DNA of 64,000 nucleotides from Pandoraea bronchicola (lineage in GTDB: Bacteria > Pseudomonadota > Gammaproteobacteria > Burkholderiales > Burkholderiaceae). Shown piece after piece: positions 44,815 to 53,696 of the stretch. Below the pieces are notes generated by a model. That model was not told the DNA's origin. It was given only the letters and a program-made list of their open reading frames with translations, and searched no databases. The position numbers were made by a program, and so were the translations under genes. The DNA is taken from NCBI RefSeq assembly GCF_902459805.1, contig NZ_CABPST010000005.1, forward strand, positions 186,001 through 250,000. The letters run 5' to 3'. Each line of letters opens with the position of its first letter. Positions within the stretch are counted from its first letter, which is position 1.

Positions 44815-45915
44815 TCAATGCAGCCCTTGGGCGCCTTGAATGCCTTGAGCCTGTTCCGGACCTTGAACGCCTTGCGGTCCTTGCACGCCCTGAGCGCCTT
44901 GAATGCCTTGTGGGCTCTGTGCGCCCTGAACGCCCTGAACGCCTTGCATGCCTTGCGGCCCTTGCACACCTTGCGCGTGCTGATAGCCCTGCGGTCCTTG
45001 CACGCCCTGCGCACCCTGCATGCCTTGCGGGCCTTGCACACCTTGGGCGTGCTGATAGCCCTGCGGTCCTTGCAGGCCTTGTGGGCCTTGCACACCTTGC
45101 GCGTACTGATAACCCTGCGGTCCTTGCACGCCCTGAACGCCCTGCATGCCTTGCGGGCCTTGCACACCTTGGGCGTGCTGATAGCCCTGCGGTCCTTGCA
45201 TGCCCTGAACGCCCTGCATGCCTTGCGGGCCTTGCACACCTTGGGCGTGCTGATAGCCCTGCGGGCCTTGCATGCCCTGAACGCCCTGCATGCCTTGGGG
45301 GCCTTGCACGCCCTGAGCACCCTGCATGCCTTGCGGGCCTTGCACGCCTTGAGCGTGCTGATACCCCTGCGGCCCTTGCATGCCCTGGGCGCCCTGCAGG
45401 CCTTGTGGGCCTTGCACACCCTGCGCGTGCTGATAGCCCTGCGGTCCTTGCATGCCCTGAACGCCTTGCATCCCCTGCGGCCCTTGCACGCCCTGAGCGC
45501 CCTGCACGCCTTGTGGGCCTTGCACACCCTGCGCGTGCTGATAGCCCTGCGGGCCTTGCATGCCTTGGACGCCCTGCATCCCTTGCGGTCCTTGAATGCC
45601 CTGAGCCCCCTGCATCCCTTGCGGTCCTTGCATGCCCTGAGCCCCCTGCATCCCTTGCGGTCCTTGCATGCCCTGAGCCCCCTGCAGGCCTTGGGCTTGC
45701 TGATACCCCTGCGGGCCTTGCATACCCTGGACGCCCTGCAAGCCTTGAGCGCCTTGCATACCCTGCGCACCTTGCACGCCCTGCACGCCCTGTATCCCTT
45801 GAAGCCCCGGGAAATTCGATACCACCCGAATCGCCCCAATACGTTGCCCGGTCATCGCCTGAATATGGCGAATCTGGTCTTCGTTAAGCTGCAGTTCCAG
45901 ATCGTTCTCGTTCAT
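44815..45915 (-). CDS. Collagen-like Gly-X-Gln repeat protein with leader-like N-terminus
   Basis: A 366-residue protein. Residues 1-36 are a charged helix-like leader, [19 protein letters not shown] then [17 protein letters not shown], with the motif shared by two other operon proteins. Residues 37-366 are about 110 Gly-X-Gln triplets with X drawn from Met, Val, Ala, Pro, Leu, Ile and Tyr. Gln fills almost every third position, and Pro occurs only in the X position. Nine GYQ triplets occur, each followed by a Gly-less triplet (HAQ seven times, QAQ once, YAQ once). These hold the only aromatic residues in the tract; there is no Cys or Lys. There is no signal peptide. AAGGAG lies 8 nt before the ATG. 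It is probably the substrate of the downstream enzymes. Confidence 0.85.
   Translation of the reverse strand: MNENDLELQLNEDQIRHIQAMTGQRIGAIRVVSNFPGLQGIQGVQGVQGAQGMQGAQGLQGVQGMQGPQGYQQAQGLQGAQGMQGPQGMQGAQGMQGPQGMQGAQGIQGPQGMQGVQGMQGPQGYQHAQGVQGPQGVQGAQGVQGPQGMQGVQGMQGPQGYQHAQGVQGPQGLQGAQGMQGPQGYQHAQGVQGPQGMQGAQGVQGPQGMQGVQGMQGPQGYQHAQGVQGPQGMQGVQGMQGPQGYQHAQGVQGPQGMQGVQGVQGPQGYQYAQGVQGPQGLQGPQGYQHAQGVQGPQGMQGAQGVQGPQGYQHAQGVQGPQGMQGVQGVQGAQSPQGIQGAQGVQGPQGVQGPEQAQGIQGAQGLH
44820..45807 (-). repeat. Tandem repeat tract coding for Gly-X-Gln triplets
   Basis: About 1 kb of imperfect tandem DNA repeats with a 9/18-bp base period and larger 54-72-bp blocks delimited by the GYQHAQ coding segment. 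Blocks such as [12 protein letters not shown] recur almost unchanged, indicating growth by duplication or recombination. Because units are multiples of 3, length changes keep the frame. The tract has no stop codon in several frames, which creates long spurious ORFs on the plus strand. Confidence 0.9.
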
Positions 45916-46275
45916 GTTTTCTCACTCCTTGAGTCAAATAAACATCGGACGCCGGCTCGAACGATTCTGCGCGGTAAAAGCAAGAACGGACTGGCTGATC
46001 GATCGCCTGACGACACTCAACAGAAGTCGACTTCCACGACGGCGAGACGCCTATGTCAATGCTGCCCCTCCGCAGTCATCGGCGAGACACGGGAGTTCGG
46101 GCGAGCGTCAGTCGATGCGGGAACGCGTGGGATACCCCGCAGTCCGCGGGGCACGAAGGAGATTTATTGAGAATTTTCCCAACTGATTGATGAGCGATCT
46201 CATCCACAAACCACATTGCGTGGTTTGCCGCCGGGCGGCGCGACTGGCACTCGCGCACGGCTCGAATCCATTGCC
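45916..46275. other. Upstream region of the collagen-like operon / downstream of pabBC
   Basis: No gene is seen in these 360 nt. On the minus strand there is a perfect TTGACA (46054-46059) without a good -10 at 16-18 bp. Two hairpins lie toward pabBC: AAACCAC-ATTGC-GTGGTTT (46208-46226) and CCCCGC-AGTCC-GCGGGG (46135-46151), possible 3' structures of the pabBC transcript. Confidence 0.4.
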
Positions 46276-48198
46276 TCAGGCGGCAGCCAAGCTCGCAGGC
46301 AGTGCGCCGCGCAGTGCGTTACACACCACGATGGCTTGCGCACTCAGAACATCCTCGCGCGTGAGTACGGCTTCCACCGCGGCCCACGCCGGATCGGCCA
46401 GCATCACGCCGCGCATCACCCCCGGCAACACGCCAGACGACAACGGGGGTGTCATCCAGATACCGTTGCGCTTGACGAACACATTGCTGCGTCCGCCTTC
46501 AGTCAACTCGCCCCGTTCATTGAAGAACAGCATGTCGAAGGCGCCCTGCGCTTGCGCAGCCCGCCAGGCGGCGTCGTAGCGTTCGCGCACGGTGGTCTTG
46601 TGCCGCAGGAACATGTCTGAGGCACGCGTGGCGTTCGTCTCCTGCGCAAGCAGCACCGTCACCGTTTTGCCTGGCAGCGGCGCCAGCACCGCATGCGTCG
46701 TGACGGCCGTGCCGTCGTGTGAGAGCGCCAGACGTACCCGGTAGATAGTGTCTTCGGCGAGCGTGGCGACAACGGCGTCGAGTTGTGCGCGTAACGCCGC
46801 ACCATCGAAACGGAAACCGAAGTACGTCGCCGATGCCGCGAGACGCGCCAAATGCCGCTCGACATGCGCCACGCCGCCGTCTCGCGTTGCCTGCATCGTC
46901 TCGAAGAGTTCGAAGCCCGGATCGAGCGCGCTCAGAAAACGCGCCTTGAGCCGGCACTCTTCGCGTTCCTCGTGCGCTTTGCTGTCGAGCACGATCCCCG
47001 CACCCACGCCGAGTCTCCCGCGCCGCAAGCCGCTGGCATCCGGCGCTTCGAGTTCCAGCGTTCGAATCGCGACAGACAGGCAGAAGTCACCGAGGGCTTG
47101 CGGGTCGTCTTCGCGTGCATCGAGCCAGCCGATTGCGCCGGTGTACAGCCCGCGCGGCGACGCTTCGAGTTCGCCGATCAGTTGCATCGTGCGATGCTTC
47201 GGCGCGCCAGTGATCGATCCGCAGGGATACAGCGCGCGCAGGACGTCGGCAAACGACGTCGCCTGCGGCAGCGTGGCCGTCACCGTCGACGTCATCTGCA
47301 ATACGCTCGCGAAGCGCGTCACCTCGAAGAGCTTCGGCACCTTGACCGAACCCGACGTTGCGATGCGCCCCAGATCGTTGCGCAGCAAATCGACGATCAT
47401 GAGATTCTCGGCGCGATTCTTCTCGTCGGCGGCCAGCGCTGCGCTGCGCTTGGCATCCTCCGACGCGTCGCCGCAAGCGGGCGCCGTGCCCTTCATGGGT
47501 CGCGCTTCGATCTGGCCGCGCGAATGACGCAGGAACAGTTCGGGCGAGAGCGAGAGGACAGCTCGACCCGCCACGCCCTGCGAGCCGGGCAACACAACGA
47601 GCGCGCCGTAAGGCACCGGCTGACGTGCGCGCAGTCTACGGTACAGCGCCACAGGCGAGCCGAACGCTTCGAAATTCAGACGGTACGTGTAGTTGATCTG
47701 GTAGCACTCGCCTCGCGCGAGCCACTCGTGGATGCGGGCAATAGCGTCGTCGAAGGCGGCGTCGCCGACGTCGCTTTGCAGCGCCGCAACCCCCGCCACG
47801 CTGGGCGGGCGAATCTCGTCGCTGTCGCCAATGGCTGGCGCGGCAGCCACGCCGTCGCTGCCATACGTCGCTTCCTGATGCGAGAGCCACGCCTGTGTCT
47901 GCGTAGCGTCGAGCCGCTGCAATTCACGGAACAACAGCGCGCGAAACTGTCCCGGTGCGCGGCGCGCCGCCAGTGTCTGCACGCCGCCCAGACGCACACC
48001 GAATTCGTAGTCGGCCAGCAACACGGCGTGCAGCCCCTGACGCGTGGCATCTTCCACTTCGCGAAGCGCGTCGGAAAGCACACCGGGCTCGCCGCAAGTC
48101 ACCTCGCGTACGAGCCCGGTATACAGACGCGCCCCACCGGCCGGATCCGCGCTGTCGTCCAACAGCGCGAACGCGGCCAAAGGCGCTTCACTTTGCAT
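46276..48198 (-). CDS. pabB: Aminodeoxychorismate synthase component I fused to 4-amino-4-deoxychorismate lyase (PabB-PabC)
   Basis: A 640-residue fusion. Residues ~1-410 form the chorismate-binding domain, with GECYQINYTYRLNFEAFG, RPMKGTAP, ENLMIVDLLRNDLGRI and PCGSITGAPKHRTMQLI. Residues ~430-640 form a class IV PLP aminotransferase-like lyase with ELFETMQATRDGG, RERYDAAW, NERGELTEGGRSNVFV and LPGVMRGVML. Together they turn chorismate (with PabA-supplied ammonia) into 4-aminobenzoate for folate. It follows dnaJ by 4 nt, an arrangement I associate with Burkholderiaceae. Confidence 0.94.
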   Translation of the reverse strand: MQSEAPLAAFALLDDSADPAGGARLYTGLVREVTCGEPGVLSDALREVEDATRQGLHAVLLADYEFGVRLGGVQTLAARRAPGQFRALLFRELQRLDATQTQAWLSHQEATYGSDGVAAAPAIGDSDEIRPPSVAGVAALQSDVGDAAFDDAIARIHEWLARGECYQINYTYRLNFEAFGSPVALYRRLRARQPVPYGALVVLPGSQGVAGRAVLSLSPELFLRHSRGQIEARPMKGTAPACGDASEDAKRSAALAADEKNRAENLMIVDLLRNDLGRIATSGSVKVPKLFEVTRFASVLQMTSTVTATLPQATSFADVLRALYPCGSITGAPKHRTMQLIGELEASPRGLYTGAIGWLDAREDDPQALGDFCLSVAIRTLELEAPDASGLRRGRLGVGAGIVLDSKAHEEREECRLKARFLSALDPGFELFETMQATRDGGVAHVERHLARLAASATYFGFRFDGAALRAQLDAVVATLAEDTIYRVRLALSHDGTAVTTHAVLAPLPGKTVTVLLAQETNATRASDMFLRHKTTVRERYDAAWRAAQAQGAFDMLFFNERGELTEGGRSNVFVKRNGIWMTPPLSSGVLPGVMRGVMLADPAWAAVEAVLTREDVLSAQAIVVCNALRGALPASLAAA

Positions 48199-48202
48199 GA
48201 AA

Positions 48203-49348
48203 TTACTCGAAGAACTGTTTCACGCGATCGAACCAGCCCTTCGACTGCGGGCTGTGGCGAGCACCGCCCGCCTTGAGCGAAGTGTCGAAGTCGCGCAGCA
48301 TCTGCTTCTGCTTGTCGTCGAGCTTGACCGGCGTTTCCACCTGCACATGCACGTACAGATCGCCCGGATAGCTCGCGCGCAAGCCCTTGATGCCCTTGCC
48401 GCGAAGGCGGAACGTTTTGCCCGTCTGCGTGCCTTCCGGCACTTCGAAGGTGGCCTTGCCGTGCAGCGTCGGCGCGTCGATGTCGCCGCCGAGGGCCGCC
48501 GTTGCAAACGAAATCGGCATCTGGCAATGCAGGTCGTCGCCATCGCGCTCGAACACGTTGTGCGCCTTGATGTGGATTTCCACATACAGGTCGCCCGCCG
48601 GACCGCCGTTCACACCCGGCTCGCCGTTGCCGGACGAACGGATGCGCATGCCGTCTTCGATACCCGCCGGGATCTTGATCTCCAGCGTCTTGGTCTTCTT
48701 GATCTTGCCCGAGCCGTGGCAGTTCGTGCAGGGCTCGGGAATGTACGAGCCAGTCCCGTGGCACTTCGGGCAGGTCTGCTGAATGCTGAAGAAGCCCTGC
48801 GACATGCGCACCGAACCCGAACCGTTACAGGTCGGGCAGGTCTCGGGCTTCGTGCCCGGCTTCGCGCCGTTGCCGTGGCAGACCTCGCATTCTTCCCAGC
48901 TCGGCACACGAATCTGCGTGTCGAAACCGTTCGCCGCCTGCTCGAGCGTGATCTCCATGTTGTAGCGCAGATCCGCGCCGCGATACACCTGCGGGCCAGC
49001 CCGGCCACCGCGGCCGCCGCTGGGGCCGCCCTGACCGAAGATGTCTCCGAAGATGTCTCCGAACGCGTCTGCGAAGCCGCCGAAGCCCTGACCGCCCGCA
49101 CCGCCGAAGCCGCCCATATTCGGGTCGACGCCCGCGTGACCGTACTGGTCATACGCAGCGCGCTTCTCCGGCTCGGAGAGCATCTCGTAGGCCTCTTTGA
49201 CCTCCTTGAACTTCTCTTCGGCGTCCTTGCTGTCCGGATTGCGGTCCGGATGGTACTTCATCGCCAGCTTGCGATACGCCTTCTTGATTTCGTCGTCGGT
49301 GGCGTTCTTGGCGACGCCAAGGACTTCGTAGTAATCACGTTTGGCCAT
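48203..49348 (-). CDS. dnaJ: Chaperone protein DnaJ
   Basis: A 381-residue type I J-protein. It has the J-domain ([15 protein letters not shown] in MKYHPDRNP), a Gly/Phe-rich linker ([14 protein letters not shown]), four CxxCxGxG zinc repeats starting [28 protein letters not shown] and CTNCHGSG, then the client-binding C-domain. The ATG at 49348 (MAKRDYY) is preferred to one four codons earlier. It lies 127 nt after dnaK. Confidence 0.98.
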   Translation of the reverse strand: MAKRDYYEVLGVAKNATDDEIKKAYRKLAMKYHPDRNPDSKDAEEKFKEVKEAYEMLSEPEKRAAYDQYGHAGVDPNMGGFGGAGGQGFGGFADAFGDIFGDIFGQGGPSGGRGGRAGPQVYRGADLRYNMEITLEQAANGFDTQIRVPSWEECEVCHGNGAKPGTKPETCPTCNGSGSVRMSQGFFSIQQTCPKCHGTGSYIPEPCTNCHGSGKIKKTKTLEIKIPAGIEDGMRIRSSGNGEPGVNGGPAGDLYVEIHIKAHNVFERDGDDLHCQMPISFATAALGGDIDAPTLHGKATFEVPEGTQTGKTFRLRGKGIKGLRASYPGDLYVHVQVETPVKLDDKQKQMLRDFDTSLKAGGARHSPQSKGWFDRVKQFFE

Positions 49349-49475
49349 AAGTCTTTCCAATGTTGGCGCATGTCGCCATCAGGCAAAAAGCCGGGTCGAG
49401 ATTCCCTTCGCAGAGAACTTCGATACCCGGCCTACACGCAGCGCACATCGGTGTGCGCCGCGCGCCATGCACACC

Positions 49476-51401
49476 TTACTTCTTGTCGTTGACTTCCTTC
49501 ACTTCCGCATCAACAACGTTATCGTCATGCGGCTTGCCTTGCTCGGCACCTGCGGCACCCGCAGCACCGGCTTGCGCCTGCATGTCGGCGTACATTTTCT
49601 CGCCGAGCTTCTGGCTGGCCGTGCCCAGCGCTTCGACCTTGGCATCGATATCTGCCTTGTCCGAACCACGCAGTGCGCCTTCCAGTGCCGTGATGGCCGA
49701 CTCGATCGCTTCCTTCTCCGAAGCCTCGATCTTGTCGCCGTACTCAGTCAGCGCCTTGCGAGTGCTGTGAACCAGCGCGTCGCCCTGGTTACGGGAGTCG
49801 GCCAGCTCGCGTGCCTTCTTGTCTTCCTCGGCGTTGAGCTCGGCATCCTTCACCATTTGCTCGATCTCGGCATCCGACAGGCCCGAGTTCGCCTTGATGA
49901 CGATCTTGTTTTCCTTGCCCGTCGCCTTGTCCTTCGCGCCCACGTGCAGAATACCGTTGGCGTCGATGTCGAAGGTCACTTCGATCTGCGGCGTGCCACG
50001 TGCAGCGGGCGGAATGCCCTCGAGGTTGAACTCGCCCAGCGACTTGTTGCCGGCGGCCATCTCGCGCTCACCCTGATACACCTTGATCGTCACGGCCGGC
50101 TGATTGTCGTCCGCCGTCGAGAACACTTGCGAGTGCTTCGTCGGGATCGTGGTGTTCTTCGTGATCATCTTCGTCATCACGCCGCCCAGCGTTTCGATAC
50201 CGAGCGAGAGCGGGGTCACGTCGAGCAGCAGCACGTCCTTACGGTCGCCGGACAGCACCGAGCCCTGAATCGAGGCACCTGCGGCCACGGCTTCATCCGG
50301 GTTCACGTCCTTGCGCGGCTCCTTGCCGAAGAACTCCTTGACCTTGTCCTGCACCTTCGGCATGCGGGTCATACCGCCGACCAGAATCACGTCGTCGATG
50401 TCGCTCACCTTCACGCCGGCATCCTTGATCGCCAGGCGGCAAGGCTCGATCGTGCGTTCGATCAGTTCCTCGACCAGCGCTTCGAGCTTGGCGCGCGTAA
50501 TCTTCAGGTTCAAGTGCTTCGGACCCGAGGCATCGGCCGTGATGTACGGCAGGTTGATTTCGGTCTGCTGGCTCGACGACAGTTCGATCTTGGCCTTTTC
50601 AGCCGCTTCCTTCAGGCGTTGCAGCGCCAGCACGTCCTTCGACAGATCGACGCCCTGTTCCTTCTTGAACTCGCCGATGATGTAGTCGATGATGCGTTGG
50701 TCGAAGTCTTCGCCGCCCAGGAACGTGTCGCCGTTGGTCGACAACACTTCGAACTGGTGCTCGCCGTCCACGTCCGCGATTTCGATGATCGAGATGTCGA
50801 ACGTGCCGCCACCCAGGTCATACACCGCGATCTTGCGGTCGCCGCCTTCCTTCTTGTCCAGACCGAAAGCCAGTGCGGCTGCGGTCGGCTCGTTGATGAT
50901 GCGCTTGACTTCCAGACCGGCGATACGGCCTGCGTCCTTGGTAGCCTGACGCTGGCTGTCGTTGAAGTAGGCCGGCACCGTGATCACGGCTTCGGTCACC
51001 GGCTCGCCCAGGTAGTCCTCGGCGGTCTTCTTCATCTTGCGCAGCACTTCGGCGGAAATCTGCGGCGGGGCCAGCTTCTGGTCACGCACTTCCACCCAGG
51101 CATCGCCATTCTCGGCCTTGACGATCTTGTACGGCATCAGGCCGATGTCCTTCTGCACTTCCTTTTCTTCGAAGCGGCGGCCGATCAGGCGCTTGACGGC
51201 GTACAGGGTGTTCTTCGGGTTGGTCACCGCCTGACGCTTGGCCGGTGCGCCGACCAGAATTTCGCCATCGTCCATATAGGCGATGATCGACGGCGTGGTG
51301 CGGGCACCTTCCGCGTTTTCGATGATCTTGACCTGATTGCCTTCCATGACGGCCACGCACGAGTTCGTGGTGCCCAAGTCAATACCGATAATTTTTCCCA
51401 T
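49476..51401 (-). CDS. dnaK: Molecular chaperone DnaK (Hsp70)
   Basis: A 641-residue Hsp70. It starts [18 protein letters not shown] and shows the ATPase signatures [16 protein letters not shown] and [13 protein letters not shown], the linker [14 protein letters not shown] and a C-terminal Ala/Gly-rich lid ending in [14 protein letters not shown] precedes the ATG at 51399-51401; the longer frame begins upstream of that RBS. It belongs to the heat-shock operon grpE-thioredoxin-like-dnaK-dnaJ. Confidence 0.98.
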   Translation of the reverse strand: MGKIIGIDLGTTNSCVAVMEGNQVKIIENAEGARTTPSIIAYMDDGEILVGAPAKRQAVTNPKNTLYAVKRLIGRRFEEKEVQKDIGLMPYKIVKAENGDAWVEVRDQKLAPPQISAEVLRKMKKTAEDYLGEPVTEAVITVPAYFNDSQRQATKDAGRIAGLEVKRIINEPTAAALAFGLDKKEGGDRKIAVYDLGGGTFDISIIEIADVDGEHQFEVLSTNGDTFLGGEDFDQRIIDYIIGEFKKEQGVDLSKDVLALQRLKEAAEKAKIELSSSQQTEINLPYITADASGPKHLNLKITRAKLEALVEELIERTIEPCRLAIKDAGVKVSDIDDVILVGGMTRMPKVQDKVKEFFGKEPRKDVNPDEAVAAGASIQGSVLSGDRKDVLLLDVTPLSLGIETLGGVMTKMITKNTTIPTKHSQVFSTADDNQPAVTIKVYQGEREMAAGNKSLGEFNLEGIPPAARGTPQIEVTFDIDANGILHVGAKDKATGKENKIVIKANSGLSDAEIEQMVKDAELNAEEDKKARELADSRNQGDALVHSTRKALTEYGDKIEASEKEAIESAITALEGALRGSDKADIDAKVEALGTASQKLGEKMYADMQAQAGAAGAAGAEQGKPHDDNVVDAEVKEVNDKK

Positions 51402-51497
51402 TTGAATTTCTCCTAGCGTCCTTTGCGTCTTTCCGTCGGGCCTGTGGCCCATTCAATTCATTGATCTGCACGAGATATGGGTGCAGCCCGGTACATT

Positions 51498-51929
51498 TCA
51501 AGACCCTTCCTGCTGTCCGGTTTTGCCCCCCGCCGCCGCGATTTTCTCGCGGGCGGCGGCCACCGCCAGCCGGAACTGGGGCAAGCCCTGCCAGCCGGTT
51601 GCCCGGCCCAGCTTCCTGCCTTCGTGGAAGAAGAAAAACGTCGGCACCCCGTGTAACGCGAAGCGCTTGCCCAGCGCCATGTCGGCGTACACGTTGGCAT
51701 GGAACCAGCACAACCCCAAGGCCTCGATGGCCTCGCGCTGCGCGAGCATGGTCTTCTTGGCGGCTTCGCAGTTAAAACAGTCGACGCCCCAGAAAAACAC
51801 CACCGCCAGCGCGTCGCCTGCACGACGCAGCCCTTCGTCGAACGTTCCAGTCGTCAGCTCGTGCATCGAAAACACCTCGAATGCCGTGCCGTCGACGCCT
51901 GTCATGCCCGGAAGATCACTTGCCATCAT
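51498..51929 (-). CDS. Thioredoxin-family protein in the heat-shock operon
   Basis: A 143-residue thioredoxin-fold protein with FFWGVDCFNCEAAKKTM, giving a CFNC active site (about 51-54) and not CGPC, and the cis-Pro in HGVPTFFFFHEG (about 94). No signal peptide is seen, so it should act in the cytosol. Its place between grpE and dnaK suggests a role in redox repair linked to protein folding. Tandem ATGs at 51929 and 51926 follow AAGGA. Confidence 0.88.
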   Translation of the reverse strand: MMASDLPGMTGVDGTAFEVFSMHELTTGTFDEGLRRAGDALAVVFFWGVDCFNCEAAKKTMLAQREAIEALGLCWFHANVYADMALGKRFALHGVPTFFFFHEGRKLGRATGWQGLPQFRLAVAAAREKIAAAGGKTGQQEGS

Positions 51930-52065
51930 CGCGCATCCTTGCGGTTGCCCGGCCGCTTCCGTCGATACTGACGTCGGCGGCCTGCCATGCCTTGCGCGCC
52001 ACCCGACTGCCTGCCAATCATCAGGTCAGAAGGCCAGGGCTTGCCATGATGTCATGGCCGCGGGG

Positions 52066-52611
52066 TCACTTGCCTGCTGCGACGGTCACGAGGGCCGGAC
52101 GCAGCACGCGGTCGGCGATCAGATAACCCTTTTGCAGCACTGATACAACGGTATTCGGCTCTTGTTCAGCCGGCACCATAGAGATCGCCTGATGCTGATG
52201 CGGATCAAACTTTGCGCCGGCCGGGTCGATGACCGTCACCTTGCTGCGCTCGAGCGCGGAGACGAGTTGGCGCAGGGTCAGGGCGACGCCTTCCTGCAGC
52301 TTGGCTACGTCGCCGCTCTGGTCGGCTGCCGCGGCTTCCAGACTGTCGATCACCGGCAGCAGGTTCTCCGCGAAGCTCTCCACCGCGAATTTGCGGGCCT
52401 TTGCCACTTCATCTTCCGCACGGCGGCGGACGTTCTCCATCTCGGCGCGAGCGCGCAGCGCGTCGTCGCGCAGGCTGGCCGCTTCGGCCTGGGCGGCCAG
52501 AAGCTGCGCCTCGACCGAGGGCAGCGCGTCGTTCGCGAGCGCAGCGTCGTTCGGGGCCGCTTCGGCCTGGGACGGAATCGGCTGGTCGGGGGTGTTTTGC
52601 TGTTCAGTCAT
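52066..52611 (-). CDS. grpE: Nucleotide exchange factor GrpE
   Basis: A 181-residue DnaK co-chaperone that releases ADP from DnaK. After a disordered acidic N-tail it has a long coiled coil ([20 protein letters not shown]) and the beta-domain with [41 protein letters not shown]. It heads the chaperone operon and has a heat-shock promoter about 70-100 nt upstream. Confidence 0.97.
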   Translation of the reverse strand: MTEQQNTPDQPIPSQAEAAPNDAALANDALPSVEAQLLAAQAEAASLRDDALRARAEMENVRRRAEDEVAKARKFAVESFAENLLPVIDSLEAAAADQSGDVAKLQEGVALTLRQLVSALERSKVTVIDPAGAKFDPHQHQAISMVPAEQEPNTVVSVLQKGYLIADRVLRPALVTVAAGK

Positions 52612-52680
52612 GAGCTTGAGTCGTCAAAAGGTTCTTGCGGCGCACCACAACGATGCACCACCGGTTCAAATCCCTTTGGA

Positions 52681-52708
52681 TAGTAGGGGCGTTCACACCG
52701 ATTTCAAG
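52681..52708 (-). promoter_or_regulatory. Sigma-32 (RpoH) heat-shock promoter of grpE
   Basis: On the minus strand CTTGAA (52703-52708) is followed by 13 nt and CCCCTA (52684-52689). This matches the RpoH pattern CTTGAA-N13/15-CCCCATnT closely. The expected start near 52675 leaves about a 64-nt leader to grpE. I see no CIRCE element in this region. Confidence 0.8.
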
Positions 52709-52911
52709 AGCTGGCGGGCATTCTGTGCGCCATGCCGGTGCGCGCGGCGTGCCGGTAAATATCCGGTTACACGCGTTACGAGTCCTCTATTGTATCGGCC
52801 GTTGCTGCGACCTAACATGAATTACGGTCCAGTTGATGGATGTGCCGTGCTGGACCCGGCCGCTCGCCGGACGTCCCCCCGTTCGGCGTAGTGTTCTTTC
52901 AGGAGCGCATC

Positions 52912-53100
52912 ATGAAGCTGCCACTGGCTGTTGTCTTCATCCTTGCGTTGGTGACGACGGTAACGATTACGATCTGCTTGTCCGGCGCAGTCACGCGGCG
53001 CGATACCGAATACGGTAGCGTGCGGGCCGTGCTGCATCACTATGTCGAAATGCCGGGCATGCCGGCGCGCTCGTCCAACACCGGAATCCCTTCGCGCTGA
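52912..53100 (+). CDS. Small single-pass membrane protein, 62 residues, unknown
   Basis: The frame encodes MKLPLAVVFILALVTTVTI and more, giving one N-terminal TM helix (about 4-28), then a short polar tail ending in MPARSSNTGIPSR. AGGAG lies 7 nt before the ATG. I do not recognise a family. It is divergent from grpE and ends before a 9-bp GC-rich hairpin at 53202-53229. It is short, so expression needs proof. Confidence 0.55.
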   Translation: MKLPLAVVFILALVTTVTITICLSGAVTRRDTEYGSVRAVLHHYVEMPGMPARSSNTGIPSR

Positions 53101-53201
53101 TCGTCCGGGCACGCGCGACGCGGTGCCGTCGTGTGTGAAGCCGTTTTTCCCGGTCCTTTCCGCCTTGCGCGGGACAACTGAACTCCGCTCCACTTCAACG
53201 T

Positions 53202-53229
53202 CCGCCGCTGCGCACTTCGCCAGCGGCGG
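53202..53229 (+). terminator. GC-rich stem-loop after the small membrane protein gene
   Basis: CCGCCGCTG and CAGCGGCGG form a 9-bp stem with a 10-nt loop about 100 nt after the stop. It lacks a T run, so termination ability is uncertain. Confidence 0.4.
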
Positions 53230-53294
53230 CGTTCATTCAGGCGTAGAAAACGCCGCCGGCAGGCATCCGGGGCATCATCACGTTCGGGGCAGGG

Positions 53295-53696
53295 CTACTC
53301 GCCGACCCCGCCGAGACGCCGCCGATCCCGTTTGGTCGGGCGCCCGTGCAGCTGCGCCGCAGGCTCCTGAAACAGACGTCGGCGCTCACTTTCGTCAGCA
53401 CGCGCACGGATACTCGCTTGCGTCTCCTCATATAACGACTGCGCGACGGGTGCCGAGCCCCGGACTTCGGCGATCGCCTTCACTCGCACTTCCCAGCGCG
53501 TGCTGCCATTGTCCACCGTGACAATGTCACCCGGACGGACGTCACGGGCCGGTTTGACGCGGGCCTCATTGCAGAGCACGCGGCCACGGTCGACCGCTTG
53601 CGTGGCGAGCGAACGCGTCTTGAAGAAACGTGCGGCCCACAGCCATTTGTCAATGCGCGTGGCGGCCTGCGGAGAATCGTCGACCTTGACCGTCAC
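53295..53696 (-). CDS. hslR: RNA-binding S4 domain protein (Hsp15/HslR-like)
   Basis: A 133-residue protein with an N-terminal S4 RNA-binding domain, [23 protein letters not shown] (location about 14-36) and [22 protein letters not shown], followed by a basic C-terminal tail with [11 protein letters not shown]. Hsp15 rescues stalled 50S subunits carrying nascent chains after heat shock. The start overlaps the hemH stop (ATGA), so both are translated together. Confidence 0.93.
   Translation of the reverse strand: MTVKVDDSPQAATRIDKWLWAARFFKTRSLATQAVDRGRVLCNEARVKPARDVRPGDIVTVDNGSTRWEVRVKAIAEVRGSAPVAQSLYEETQASIRARADESERRRLFQEPAAQLHGRPTKRDRRRLGGVGE

Noticed and set aside
44820-45807. Repeat array that might look like a CRISPR
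   Set aside because: The units are imperfect, in coding register with 3-nt periodicity and have no unique spacers of constant length; no cas genes are near.
44656-46170. Very long plus-strand ORF (504 residues, Leu/Ala/His-rich repeats)
   Set aside because: It is the antisense reading of the Gly-X-Gln repeat gene. Repeats without stop codons leave other frames open; the minus-strand frame has a good RBS, a sensible leader and operon partners.
46936-48198. Idea that pabB and pabC are separate genes
   Set aside because: The frame is continuous through both domains without stop or frameshift; the fusion is known in related bacteria.
49341-51416. Long plus-strand ORF of 691 residues opposite dnaK
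   Set aside because: It is the antisense shadow of a highly expressed, codon-biased gene.
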